Part shown: positions 1 through 6,218 of the stretch, in pieces
How positions within the stretch are numbered: the first letter of the stretch is position 1
Layout of the letters: each line of letters starts with the position of its first letter
NCBI GenBank assembly: GCA_002788865.1
Contig: PFSC01000045.1
Span: 3,652 to 11,945, forward strand
Reading direction: 5' to 3'
Source of the DNA: Candidatus Roizmanbacteria bacterium CG_4_9_14_0_2_um_filter_39_13
GTDB lineage: Bacteria > Patescibacteriota > Microgenomatia > UBA1406 > GWC2-37-13
DNA length: 8,294 nt
Notes under the pieces: model-generated
Seen by the model: the letters and a program-made list of their open reading frames with translations, nothing else
Databases searched by the model: none
Told to the model about the DNA's origin: nothing
Translations under genes and position numbers: made by a program

Positions 1-919
1 GAACTTCATAATCCATATTTTCTGAAATATTTTGCATTGCAACATCAAGCGATCCTGTTTTTTCTCCTGCCTCAATGAGCTTTATGACGATCATCGGCAC
101 CAAACCTTTGGCGTCTCGCACGGCGTCAGATACGTCTTTTCCAGACATGACTGCGGTTTGAATATGCTTGACGAGTTGGCGCATATCTTTTCTTGAGACT
201 ACCTCCTGTGAAAGTTCAAGAGCTCCGGTCAAAGGAATCCCTGCCGAAAGTAGTAAAGACATGCTTCTCGTGAACCTCGTGATATCAATCTGTTTCACTA
301 AACCAGAAATCATAGGAAGGGAGAAAAATATTCCCAAAATAAACGATTTTTTTGTTCGAAAAAGATATATGAATCCCGCAATGAATGCTATAACTCCAAT
401 TATGAGTTGAATGGGATATGTGGTAATGAAGTTTGACACATTGAGCATGATCTGTGTGGCCAGAGGAAGTTCGACTTTCATTCGGGAAAAAACCGATGCC
501 ATTTTTGGAATAACAAAGGTGAGGATGAGGAGCATGATCCCAACGAAAACAACTAAGATAAGCGATGGATATATCATCGCCGATTGTATTTTATCCTTGA
601 ACTCCATCTCCTTTTGAATATGTTTTTTTATATCCTTGAGGGTCACATCAAGTGTTCCTGCTTCTTCTGAGGCACGAATGATATTGAGGGTTACCTTGTC
701 AAATGTTCCAGGATACCTCGCAAAAGAGCTTGAGATTTGTTGGCCTTGCGTGAGATCTTTGCGAAGATTTTCCAGAAGTTTTTTTTGATTTCCCTTGGAG
801 TCTTCAAGCATTGAATCAACAGCCTCAAGAATAGAGATTCCTGCACCTAACATTGTTGCAAAATTATCAAACAGAGTGATTTTGTCCTTTGATGAAAGAG
901 AGATATTTTGAATTTTCAT
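1..919 (-). CDS. pilC: Type IV pilus inner-membrane platform protein PilC (GspF family), C-terminus beyond the window
   Basis: The frame is open from an ATG at 919 to the window edge and gives 306 residues; full PilC/GspF proteins are about 400, so the last part, including the final membrane helix, is missing. The protein is the polytopic membrane platform on which the PilB ATPase acts during pilus assembly. Two T2SSF repeats are visible. The first has FATMLGAGISILEA at residues 20-33 and EEAGTLD at 85-91. The second has FTRSMSLLLSAGIPLTGALE at 216-235 and EAGEKTGSLD at 283-292. Hydrophobic segments lie at about 117-138 and 168-188, with the family's LPLAT at 151-155 just after the first. It follows pilB by 25 nt on the same strand. 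No Shine-Dalgarno sequence precedes the ATG, but no better start is present. The family assignment is firm; the pilus rather than type II secretion role comes from the PilB partner and general knowledge of such genomes. Confidence 0.93.
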   Translation of the reverse strand, partial: MKIQNISLSSKDKITLFDNFATMLGAGISILEAVDSMLEDSKGNQKKLLENLRKDLTQGQQISSSFARYPGTFDKVTLNIIRASEEAGTLDVTLKDIKKHIQKEMEFKDKIQSAMIYPSLILVVFVGIMLLILTFVIPKMASVFSRMKVELPLATQIMLNVSNFITTYPIQLIIGVIAFIAGFIYLFRTKKSFILGIFFSLPMISGLVKQIDITRFTRSMSLLLSAGIPLTGALELSQEVVSRKDMRQLVKHIQTAVMSGKDVSDAVRDAKGLVPMIVIKLIEAGEKTGSLDVAMQNISENMDYEV

Positions 920-944
920 GCGTATTTAAGTAAATTAATGAGTC

Positions 945-2618
945 TTACATGCCTGCGACTTTGGTGACGCGAAGGACTTCTTCGATAGTTGTCAAACCTT
1001 GAGCAACTTTGTCCAAGCCATCATCAAGCATGGTTGACATGCCATCTTTGTTTGTTTGTGCGATGATCACATCAGAATCTGCCCTTTGTAATATCAGTGA
1101 TCGAATCTCTTTTGTCACTTCAAGTACCTCAAAAATACCAAGCCTTCCGATATATCCAGTTGTGTGACAGACCGGACATCCAGATCCTTTATATATATTG
1201 ATGTTATTTTTTATTCCAAAATGTTTTTTGACCATTTCACTTGGAAGATTTTTCATGAGCTCATCAAGCGTGGTCTTTACAACAGATTTACACATACTGC
1301 AAATTTTTCGTATGAGTCTTTGTGCAATAATGATATTTACAGTAGATGAGACTAAAAATGGCTCAATTTTCATATCCATAAGTCGTGGAAGTGTTGTGGC
1401 TGCATCATTGGTGTGAAGAGTTGATACAACCAAATGACCCGTCAGAGCAGCATTTATAGCGATACTTGCGGTTTCAGAATCACGAATTTCTCCAACAAAA
1501 ATGATGTTTGGATCCTGTCTTAAAATAGAACGCAAACCACTTGCAAAAGTTAATTTTGTTTTGGGATTTACTTGAATTTGATTCACACCCTGAATGCGAT
1601 ATTCGACAGGATCTTCAATCGTCGTGATGTTCTTTGCACGTGTATTTAGATTTTTTAGAATTGCATAAATCGATGTAGATTTTCCAGATCCAGTCGGCCC
1701 GGTCGACAAAACCATTCCAAACGGCTTTGTATAGGCGCGGCTTACCTTCTCCAGATCTTTATCACTCATGCCAAGGTCGGTGAGAGTGATATTTTTATTG
1801 TCTGCAGAAAGAAGTCGGAGTACAGCTTTTTCACCGTCTGCGATCGGAATGATCGATACACGAAGATCAATGAAACTATCTTCCACCTCAAATCTCATTT
1901 TCCCGTCCTGTGGACTCAAGTGTTCATCAGTGCGAAGCCTCGAGAGTACTTTTATTCGTGTCATGATGCGATCATTGAGTTCTCGCGGATATTGTAACAC
2001 GTCATGCAAAATCCCATCGATACGATACCGTGCAAGCGCGTACTCCTCTTGTGGCTCGATATGAATATCTGAAACTTTGTCATAAAAAGCAGTTTCAAGG
2101 ATGAGGTCTACTATTTTTGAGACTGGTAAATCATGTCCAAGGTTTTTTTCAGATTTTTCGATAAGTTTTTGAAACGATTTTTGAATATCCTTTTTGAAAA
2201 TATAGAGCGTATTCATGATATCTCGCTCGCTTGCCAAATGTGGAAATACTTTTGATTGGGTTTTTTTTGCAACCATTTCAATAATTTCTCTGTTTGAGGG
2301 GTCTGCCATGGCAAGCTTGATACCACTTTCATCTCGTGCAAATGCGATCGCTTTCTGTTTGCGGGCTATTTTTTCGGGAACGATATGAAAAACCTCCTCA
2401 GGGATTGAGATTTTTGAGAGGGAGATAAAGGGGATCTTGAGGTAGTTTGCAATTGTGATTCCAAGCTGCTCATCAGAGATGAAGTTGAGTTGGATGATCG
2501 CTTCACGAAATCCTACCCCTGAGTTCTTTGTGAACTCATGTATTTCTTCGATTTTTTTATCATCAAGAATGTTTATTTTTTTTAGCAGCTCTGTGAGCTG
2601 CTCATCCGAGAGAAGCAT
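945..2618 (-). CDS. pilB: Type IV pilus assembly ATPase PilB (GspE/PulE family)
   Basis: This 557-residue protein has the normal length for PilB/GspE, the cytoplasmic hexameric ATPase that powers pilus extension. The N-terminal GspE/MshEN-like domain spans about residues 35-145. The catalytic half shows Walker A GPTGSGKS (307-314), the Asp box TIEDPVE (333-339), a Walker B region ending in PNIIFVGEIRD (370-380), and the His box TGHLVVSTLHTND (393-405). A tetracysteine zinc site, CSMC (440-443) and CPVC (481-484), separates PilB/GspE from the retraction ATPase PilT. The glycines and arginine typical of a c-di-GMP-binding MshEN motif are not evident in the N-domain, so c-di-GMP control is not supported. 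The gene starts 26 nt after the receiver gene and is followed by pilC 25 nt on. The short leader has no Shine-Dalgarno sequence; the nearest GGAGG lies inside the preceding gene, too far upstream. GspE of a secretion system is the alternative, but pilus machinery is more likely. Confidence 0.95.
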   Translation of the reverse strand: MLLSDEQLTELLKKINILDDKKIEEIHEFTKNSGVGFREAIIQLNFISDEQLGITIANYLKIPFISLSKISIPEEVFHIVPEKIARKQKAIAFARDESGIKLAMADPSNREIIEMVAKKTQSKVFPHLASERDIMNTLYIFKKDIQKSFQKLIEKSEKNLGHDLPVSKIVDLILETAFYDKVSDIHIEPQEEYALARYRIDGILHDVLQYPRELNDRIMTRIKVLSRLRTDEHLSPQDGKMRFEVEDSFIDLRVSIIPIADGEKAVLRLLSADNKNITLTDLGMSDKDLEKVSRAYTKPFGMVLSTGPTGSGKSTSIYAILKNLNTRAKNITTIEDPVEYRIQGVNQIQVNPKTKLTFASGLRSILRQDPNIIFVGEIRDSETASIAINAALTGHLVVSTLHTNDAATTLPRLMDMKIEPFLVSSTVNIIIAQRLIRKICSMCKSVVKTTLDELMKNLPSEMVKKHFGIKNNINIYKGSGCPVCHTTGYIGRLGIFEVLEVTKEIRSLILQRADSDVIIAQTNKDGMSTMLDDGLDKVAQGLTTIEEVLRVTKVAGM

Positions 2619-2644
2619 AGTATATATGACAAATATCTATAGTA

Positions 2645-3010
2645 TTACAATCCAGTCACCTCCTTGATTTTTACAAGGAGTGTATCAAAGTCAAAAAAAC
2701 TTTTATTCACATATCCTTTTGCTCCGAGCTCTAGGGCATGATTCATATCTTTTTCCTGTCCCAAGGTGGAAAAAATTAGTACAGGAATTGTGTTAATCTG
2801 ACCGGATGCCGAAAGGTCTTCGAGGACTTCAAATCCATCTTTTTCGGGCATAATGATGTCGAGTATCAACAAGTCGGGTTTTTGTATCGCAATTTGTGTC
2901 ATTGCTTCAACGCCATTTGACGCTATTTGCACAGTATATCCGTGTTGTTCGAGCTGGTTTTTGTAGAATTTTTGGAAAAATTCATCGTCTTCTGCAATGA
3001 GTATATTCAT
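2645..3010 (-). CDS. Single-domain response regulator (CheY/PilG/PilH-like receiver)
   Basis: At 121 residues this is a bare receiver domain without an output domain. The active site is complete: acidic pair D8-D9 in LIAEDD, phosphoacceptor D51 in ILDIIMPEKDG, S81 at the conserved Thr/Ser position (IFST), and K103 in the YVNKS motif. Y100 occupies the usual aromatic switch region. It should therefore accept phosphate on Asp51 and signal by protein-protein contact. It sits between an Hpt gene (26 nt upstream) and pilB (26 nt downstream), so the likely donor is the Hpt protein and the likely target is the pilus motor, by analogy with PilG/PilH of the Pseudomonas Chp system. That partner assignment is inference. 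A role in another pathway with operon linkage by chance cannot be excluded. No Shine-Dalgarno sequence is visible before the ATG. Confidence 0.93.
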   Translation of the reverse strand: MNILIAEDDEFFQKFYKNQLEQHGYTVQIASNGVEAMTQIAIQKPDLLILDIIMPEKDGFEVLEDLSASGQINTIPVLIFSTLGQEKDMNHALELGAKGYVNKSFFDFDTLLVKIKEVTGL

Positions 3011-3036
3011 ACTATGAAATAAATTGTAATCATATG

Positions 3037-3432
3037 TTATGGATCAAGAAGCCTGATTTTAGTATGCTCTTCAAGCGATTGGATTTCATGAGATAGATTG
3101 AGCTCTCCCTGTTGGGACTGAATTCTTATCAGAGATTGACTCATTGCATTGATTGTTTTTCTAATTATTTCAAATATATTTGTATCAAGTTTGATTTGAT
3201 CTTTTTGTACAGCTCGAAACAATGCTTCAAGGATTTTACCTGCAAGTCCAAGTTGGGTATACCCCATTACCAGACTTTGACTTTTGATTGAATGTGAAAG
3301 TCTATGAAAGTCGGCAATTGCTTGTGGATCTTGATTTTCAGCAATTTTTTCAAACAAAGCCGTCATATCAGAAAGTTTTGCTGATGCTGTGTCAAGATAT
3401 AGTTTTTTGTATGAGTTGAGATTAACGTGCAT
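3037..3432 (-). CDS. Stand-alone Hpt (histidine phosphotransfer) protein, CheA-P1-like
   Basis: This 131-residue, all-helical protein carries the Hpt signature FHRLSHSIKSQSLVMGY (residues 42-58). His47 is the predicted phosphohistidine and Lys50 the conserved neighbour. The MGY ending resembles CheA P1 domains more than ArcB-type Hpt domains. The rest, L61 to about 105, fits the remaining helices of the bundle. There is no kinase, dimerisation or CheW-like domain, so it can only relay phosphate from a kinase encoded elsewhere. It heads the operon with the receiver gene, pilB and pilC. The frame extends upstream to 3591, but the 53 extra residues are not Hpt-like and would overlap the divergent gene and its promoter. 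A -10 element lies 7 nt before the ATG at 3432, so this start is preferred and the mRNA is probably leaderless. Function as a phosphotransfer protein is likely; its partners are inferred. Confidence 0.82.
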   Translation of the reverse strand: MHVNLNSYKKLYLDTASAKLSDMTALFEKIAENQDPQAIADFHRLSHSIKSQSLVMGYTQLGLAGKILEALFRAVQKDQIKLDTNIFEIIRKTINAMSQSLIRIQSQQGELNLSHEIQSLEEHTKIRLLDP

Positions 3433-3439
3433 ATAAATC

Positions 3440-3445
3440 AGTATA
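3440..3445 (-). promoter_or_regulatory. -10 element for the hpt-receiver-pilB-pilC operon
   Basis: TATACT on the minus strand ends 7 nt before the Hpt ATG at 3432. No good -35 hexamer is seen 16-18 nt upstream. Transcription from it would begin at or one base before the start codon, giving a leaderless message. Confidence 0.5.
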
Positions 3446-3488
3446 CAAGATTTGGCAAACGGTTGGTGGATTTTTGAACATTGTTGCT

Positions 3489-3518
3489 TTGGCGCAATGG
3501 ATGTAGTTTCGGTATAAT
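3489..3518 (+). promoter_or_regulatory. Promoter of the TPR-like membrane protein gene
   Basis: A perfect TATAAT at 3513-3518 is preceded by a weak -35, TTGGCG at 3489-3494, with an 18-nt spacer. The hexamer ends 7 nt before the ATG at 3526, predicting transcription from about the start codon. The divergent pilus operon promoter lies about 70 bp away on the other strand, so the region 3446-3512 could hold shared control sites; none is obvious by eye. Confidence 0.6.
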
Positions 3519-3525
3519 GATGATA

Positions 3526-3993
3526 ATGCCAAATAAAAAGAAACAGAAAAAAGGCTTTGTTGAGGATAAAATGTTTATGACCATCTGGCATGGAGTTGTA
3601 GGTATTTCATATGGAATTGTCATAATCTTTGTTGCAATAAATATTGCCGCTTCTCAACATGTGCCACGTGTTTTTTTTGATCTTGCAGACGGGAAAAAAG
3701 ATGCAATTGTAGAATTTCTTACACAAGCAAAAGAAGTTCCGCAGTTTGAAAATCTTTTTCCCGAAGTACATTCTGTTCTTCTACAAAATTCAGAAGCTGT
3801 CTACAAAGACTCAAATAATAGGCAAGATCAGATCGAGTCACTTCTTTCTCTTCTCAAGTCGAATCCTGAATCTCCTGAAGTTCTTTATTCTCTTCATCTT
3901 CTATACTCTGCTGAAAAAAATACAGAACTTTCCCAAATGTATCTCCAGCAAGCACGTGCCATTGATCCTCTCATCGGTCGTTCTTCTCAATAA
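3526..3993 (+). CDS. Small membrane-anchored protein with a TPR-like C-terminus
   Basis: This 155-residue protein is not recognised as a named family. It begins with a strongly basic patch (PNKKKQKK, residues 2-9), then a single hydrophobic helix at about 20-42, consistent with N-in insertion and the remainder outside the membrane. The C-terminal part is helical. SPEVLYSLHLLYSAEKNTELSQ and the following MYLQQARAIDP (about 116-148) read like a TPR helix pair, with the usual Leu/Tyr/Ala spacing and terminal Pro. Only one or two repeats are present, so the TPR call is suggestive. The frame is open upstream to at least 3481, but the TATAAT at 3513-3518 makes those codons promoter DNA and favours the ATG at 3526 over those at 3517 and 3520. 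It is divergent from the Hpt-pil operon; a link to the pili is possible but unproven. Confidence 0.75.
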   Translation: MPNKKKQKKGFVEDKMFMTIWHGVVGISYGIVIIFVAINIAASQHVPRVFFDLADGKKDAIVEFLTQAKEVPQFENLFPEVHSVLLQNSEAVYKDSNNRQDQIESLLSLLKSNPESPEVLYSLHLLYSAEKNTELSQMYLQQARAIDPLIGRSSQ

Positions 3994-4127
3994 ATCTTAT
4001 TTCCCCATAGATCCTAGGCACCTTGAGAGCGCAGGCTGATAGGGTAGAGGAAGACAGATTGCATGTACGTACAATATTGTTATACCATTGAATATATTAA
4101 AGTGCAAATTTCTGTGCAGATTCCAAT

Positions 4128-4148
4128 GGTTAGAGGTTAGAGGTTAGA
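4128..4148. repeat. Tandem repeat, 3 x GGTTAGA
   Basis: Three perfect, contiguous copies of the 7-mer GGTTAGA, followed by a partial fourth (GA). The unit number could vary between strains by slippage. No function is evident. Confidence 0.85.
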
Positions 4149-4181
4149 GAAGAGTTAATCTCTCTTTAGGGTTTAATTCCC

Positions 4182-4195
4182 CGACGCTTGCGTCG
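4182..4195. repeat. Short GC-rich hairpin CGACGC-TT-GCGTCG
   Basis: A perfect 6-bp stem with a 2-nt TT loop, just left of the 58-bp palindromic element and preceded by TTTAATTCCC. It has no U-tract on either strand. It is probably part of the same repeat cluster rather than a stand-alone terminator. Confidence 0.6.
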
Positions 4196-4199
4196 TGAT

Positions 4200-4257
4200 T
4201 GTCATTCCTGCGAAGGCAGGAATCCAGTCTGGATCCCGAATCAAGTTCGGGATGACA
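4200..4257. repeat. 58-bp palindromic REP/MITE-like element
   Basis: The element is bounded by the perfect inverted ends TGTCAT (4200-4205) and ATGACA (4252-4257). It folds into two 8-bp perfect stems, ATTCCTGC-GAAG-GCAGGAAT (4204-4223) and ATCCCGAA-TCAAG-TTCGGGAT (4233-4253), joined by a small CCAG-T-CTGG palindrome (4224-4232). This layout resembles the dispersed intergenic palindromes with TGTCATTCC-type ends seen in many bacterial genomes, which are thought to be non-autonomous repeats. Only one copy is in the window, so its repetitive nature is recalled from general pattern, not shown here. Confidence 0.7.
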
Positions 4258-4264
4258 CGAGATA

Positions 4265-4284
4265 CCTCGACCCTTGGGTCGAGG
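4265..4284 (-). terminator. Strong hairpin just after the surface-protein stop; possible terminator without U-tract
   Basis: CCTCGACCC-TT-GGGTCGAGG gives a perfect 9-bp stem, read here for the minus-strand gene whose TGA ends at 4289, only 4 nt away. The run after the stem is TATCTCG on the minus strand and AGTATCATTTT on the plus strand, so neither direction is a classical intrinsic terminator. It may slow polymerase or protect the 3' end. Confidence 0.45.
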
Positions 4285-4288
4285 AGTA

Positions 4289-5350
4289 TCATTTTGAAGA
4301 GCAAGCAGAGATATTTTCATTCGGAACTTGAGGAATTACAATGTGAGCTTTTGCATTACTTTTAGTGAATGTTATGGTCTGGCTTGAATAATTTGGATTG
4401 CTCTTATATCCTTCTGGGGAAATGGGACCCCCTTGAAGAGAAAGAGAGTCGACTTCGTCTATTGAAGTGGAGTACGTAAACAACCCGGAAGAGTTTGTCG
4501 AAATGGTGTCGTAAATATAAAATTCAGGCATTTTGAATATATTCACTGTTGTAGTAGCGTTGACATTTCCTTCGTTTGAATCTTGCGTATTGTTACAATT
4601 TCCATCCCTATACAGTTGTCCACTGAAAGATATAGTGACTTTTTTGATTCTATGGAATGTGAATGTTCGTATATAGACGATAGACTCTTCTCCCTTACTG
4701 TTTTTATATTGAAATGAAAATGTATTTTGTCCCTCGTATGGATCAAAACATGTGCCATCTGGAGCCTGATACGAGCCCCAGCCTACATTATTGATATTCT
4801 TTCTTTTTAACAAACCTTGTGTGTTTGTTCCGACTGGAACGTCTACGATACATAGGGTTTGTGAGGTAGTCAATTCAATATATTGTCCTTCGCTTGGATA
4901 AGATATTTGCATTGTTGGTGGATTTGGAGAGGAAGTAGGATTCATGGGTAATGTCGGAGAGATTGTAGGAGTTATAGTTACGGTGGGAGCAGGAATGCTT
5001 AGGTTGATCTGGATTTTTTGAGTTGGTTTTGGTGTTGGAGTGTTTATTGATGTTGATGCTGCGTTTTTTCTTGAATTCAAAAAACGGGTTAGCGCACTTT
5101 CTTTTTTTTGCTGATTCAAGGTGGATGGCACAAAGTTTGCAGATTCACGTGCAAATGAAATGATTGAAATCTTTCCCGATATATTGAGATATGCCAAAAC
5201 CCCAATGAATCCGATTGTCAGGATAGAAAGTGAGATGAGAATGCTTTTGATTCGGGGACTGTTTGTAATTCGTTTAAAAAAACTAATCTTGTCGAGAGTC
5301 TCTATTTGGAAGGGGGATTCTTGAACTTGTGGATTTTCGGGTAAAATCAT
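4289..5350 (-). CDS. Single-pass surface protein with Ig-like and SdrD-B-like domains
   Basis: This 353-residue protein has a short cytoplasmic N-terminus, one transmembrane helix at about 36-56 (ILISLSILTIGFIGVLAYLN), and a Thr/Pro/Ser-rich spacer at about 96-146 that would hold the rest away from the membrane. An Ig-like beta domain follows at about 147-235, starting ISYPSEGQYIEL and containing two cysteines (167 and 201) that could pair. A second beta domain at 238-340 begins SGQLYRDGNCNNTQDSNEG, the Asp/Asn-rich signature of SdrD-B-type Ca-binding repeats, and contains the family's later NSSGLFTYS turn. It is probably an envelope or adhesion-type protein; its ligand is unknown. The frame extends to an ATG at 5401, but -35 and -10 elements lie inside that extension, so the ATG at 5350 (MILPENPQ) is preferred. 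It is divergent from the tRNA gene. Confidence 0.78.
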   Translation of the reverse strand: MILPENPQVQESPFQIETLDKISFFKRITNSPRIKSILISLSILTIGFIGVLAYLNISGKISIISFARESANFVPSTLNQQKKESALTRFLNSRKNAASTSINTPTPKPTQKIQINLSIPAPTVTITPTISPTLPMNPTSSPNPPTMQISYPSEGQYIELTTSQTLCIVDVPVGTNTQGLLKRKNINNVGWGSYQAPDGTCFDPYEGQNTFSFQYKNSKGEESIVYIRTFTFHRIKKVTISFSGQLYRDGNCNNTQDSNEGNVNATTTVNIFKMPEFYIYDTISTNSSGLFTYSTSIDEVDSLSLQGGPISPEGYKSNPNYSSQTITFTKSNAKAHIVIPQVPNENISACSSK

Positions 5351-5357
5351 GGAACTA

Positions 5358-5386
5358 AATATACGGTAATCATTGCACCTCTTCAA
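5358..5386 (-). promoter_or_regulatory. Promoter of the surface-protein gene
   Basis: On the minus strand TTGAAG (5386-5381) is followed after exactly 17 nt by TATATT (5363-5358). The -10 ends 7 nt before the ATG at 5350. This decides the start codon against the upstream ATG at 5401 and predicts a leaderless transcript. Confidence 0.6.
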
Positions 5387-5404
5387 TAGGATAGGATGCA
5401 TTTG

Positions 5405-5413
5405 TGGTAAAAT
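5405..5413 (+). promoter_or_regulatory. Extended -10 promoter of the tRNA-Ala gene
   Basis: TGGTAAAAT is a TGn-extended -10. Transcription would start near 5420, leaving a leader of about 8 nt before the mature tRNA at 5428. No convincing -35 is present, and the upstream bases overlap the divergent surface-protein promoter. Confidence 0.5.
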
Positions 5414-5427
5414 TGAGAGGTGAAAAT

Positions 5428-5500
5428 GGGCCTGTGGCGCAATTGGCAGCGCGTCTGGCTGGCAGTCAGAAGGTTACGGGTTCGACCCCCGTCAGGTCCA
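5428..5500 (+). tRNA. tRNA-Ala, anticodon GGC
   Basis: A 73-nt complete cloverleaf. The acceptor stem GGGCCTG/CAGGTCC contains the G3-U70 wobble pair that marks alanine tRNAs, and the discriminator is A73. The D-arm is GCGC-AATTGGCA-GCGC with G18-G19. The anticodon arm TCTGG-CTGGCAG-TCAGA places GGC at positions 34-36 (5461-5463), reading GCC and GCU. The variable loop is AGGTT, and the T-arm is ACGGG-TTCGACC-CCCGT. The 3' CCA is not encoded (the next bases are CTT), so it must be added by a CCA-adding enzyme. Confidence 0.96.
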
Positions 5501-5507
5501 CTTCGAG

Positions 5508-5526
5508 CCCCGTCGTTACGTCGGGG
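5508..5526 (+). terminator. Hairpin after tRNA-Ala, weak terminator candidate
   Basis: CCCCGTCG-TTA-CGTCGGGG forms an 8-bp stem with one T-T mismatch, 8 nt after the tRNA. The following bases (AGATTAGATCG) are not a U-tract. It lies just past the stop of the convergent PsbP-like gene (5538) and could serve both strands. Its arms resemble the CGACGC/GCGTCG hairpin at 4182. Confidence 0.4.
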
Positions 5527-5537
5527 AGATTAGATCG

Positions 5538-6212
5538 TCATTTTATGACAGATAACGTAGATAGGATTTTAGATATCTCTTCAACAGGCATGAGGCCGGA
5601 GTCTCCGATAGTAATAGGAATTTCATTTTGAATACCAATATATCGGTTTCTCCCCGTGTCTTCAGGAAAACCCGAGATAAACAAATAGCTTTTTCCATCA
5701 GCATAGTCAACTTCTTTAAAGGTGAGCGTAGAAAAGTCTTTGTTAGGATATTGTTTTTCTAAGTTATCCTGAACCCAAACTCGTCTCGACCCAGAAATAT
5801 ATGATGTGAAAGGCCACCCGGAATTCGATATAGTGTTAATGGTAAGATAGATAGGGTAATTGCGTGTCCCAATCTTACTCAAATAAATAGATCCTGAATC
5901 TGGATCATTATCATTTATTTCATACTCCGCTGGGTACCGGAAAAAATATTTTACATCTGCAAAGCGTTTGTCATACGTCTTCCACCCTTCCATTTCATCA
6001 CTTACTCCAGGAGATAGAGTAGGGGAAGGAGTGGCTTGAGAGTTGGTGGCAGTCTTGGATGATTGAGAAAAATAATATCCAATGAGCAGACCGAGTACAA
6101 GGAAGATAATTCCTCCCAGAATAAATATCATTTTCGATAGTGACTTATGCTCGGGTAAAGGATTCTCAGCTAAGGCGGGGTCAATAGTTTGTGAAGATTC
6201 TGAACTATCCAT
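5538..6212 (-). CDS. Membrane-anchored PsbP-like domain protein
   Basis: This 224-residue protein has an acidic cytoplasmic N-terminus, one transmembrane helix at about 28-48 (MIFILGGIIFLVLGLLIGYYF), and a TPSPTLSP spacer at about 61-68. The extracytoplasmic domain starts at VSDEMEGWKTY (70-80) and has the W-x-T-Y ... F-x-Y-P opening (FFRYPAEYEI, 90-99) of PsbP-like/DUF1795-type folds. It ends in ISKILSTLSVIK, a typical final helix and strand. Such proteins are common in this kind of genome and have no assigned biochemical role. It shares an identical 11-residue block with the protein at 7793-8239. It begins 25 nt after the coiled-coil gene on the same strand, so read-through is possible, but it also has its own extended -10. 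Fold assignment is moderate; function is unknown. Confidence 0.78.
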   Translation of the reverse strand: MDSSESSQTIDPALAENPLPEHKSLSKMIFILGGIIFLVLGLLIGYYFSQSSKTATNSQATPSPTLSPGVSDEMEGWKTYDKRFADVKYFFRYPAEYEINDNDPDSGSIYLSKIGTRNYPIYLTINTISNSGWPFTSYISGSRRVWVQDNLEKQYPNKDFSTLTFKEVDYADGKSYLFISGFPEDTGRNRYIGIQNEIPITIGDSGLMPVEEISKILSTLSVIK

Positions 6213-6218
6213 ATTGAC

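Larger units (their letters stand above)
3994..4288. other. Gene-free repeat- and hairpin-rich intergenic region
   Basis: About 295 bp with no credible reading frame. The left part holds two overlapping 10-bp palindromes, TGTACGTACA (4064-4073) and ACAATATTGT (4071-4080), and the distant inverted pair CCATTG (4085-4090) / CAATGG (4124-4129). The right part contains three GGTTAGA copies, a 58-bp palindromic element and several stems, listed separately. It separates two convergent genes (stops at 3993 and 4289), yet none of the stems has a proper U-tract. No tRNA, rRNA or recognised riboswitch was found. Confidence 0.7.

Noticed and set aside
1768..2064. Plus-strand open frame of 98 codons opposite pilB
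   Set aside because: Ser/Arg-rich shadow of the PilB reading frame, with no start signal or domain.
2500..2618. c-di-GMP-binding MshEN motif in the PilB N-terminal domain
   Set aside because: The region around GFREAIIQLNFISDEQLG lacks the conserved RLG and second glycine, so ligand binding cannot be claimed.
3433..3591. 53-codon N-terminal extension of the Hpt gene
   Set aside because: The extension has no Hpt-like sequence, overlaps the divergent gene and both promoters, and lies upstream of the -10 at 3440-3445.
4128..4284. CRISPR array
   Set aside because: The repeats are 7-bp tandem units and single palindromes without regular spacers, and no cas gene is present.
4543..4758. Minus-strand open frame of 71 codons overlapping the surface-protein gene
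   Set aside because: Shadow in another frame of the Ig/SdrD-B coding region, with no supporting features.
5351..5401. Upstream ATG at 5401 for the surface-protein gene
   Set aside because: The -35 and -10 elements sit inside this stretch, so a transcript from that promoter would not include the upstream ATG.
5480..5530. tRNA-Ala 3' end as an integration site for a mobile element
   Set aside because: No integrase gene and no second copy of the tRNA 3' end were seen in the window.
5404..5631. Plus-strand open frame of 75 codons reading GPVAQLAARLAGSQKVTGST
   Set aside because: This is the well-known false protein produced by translating a tRNA gene; the cloverleaf at 5428-5500 explains it fully.
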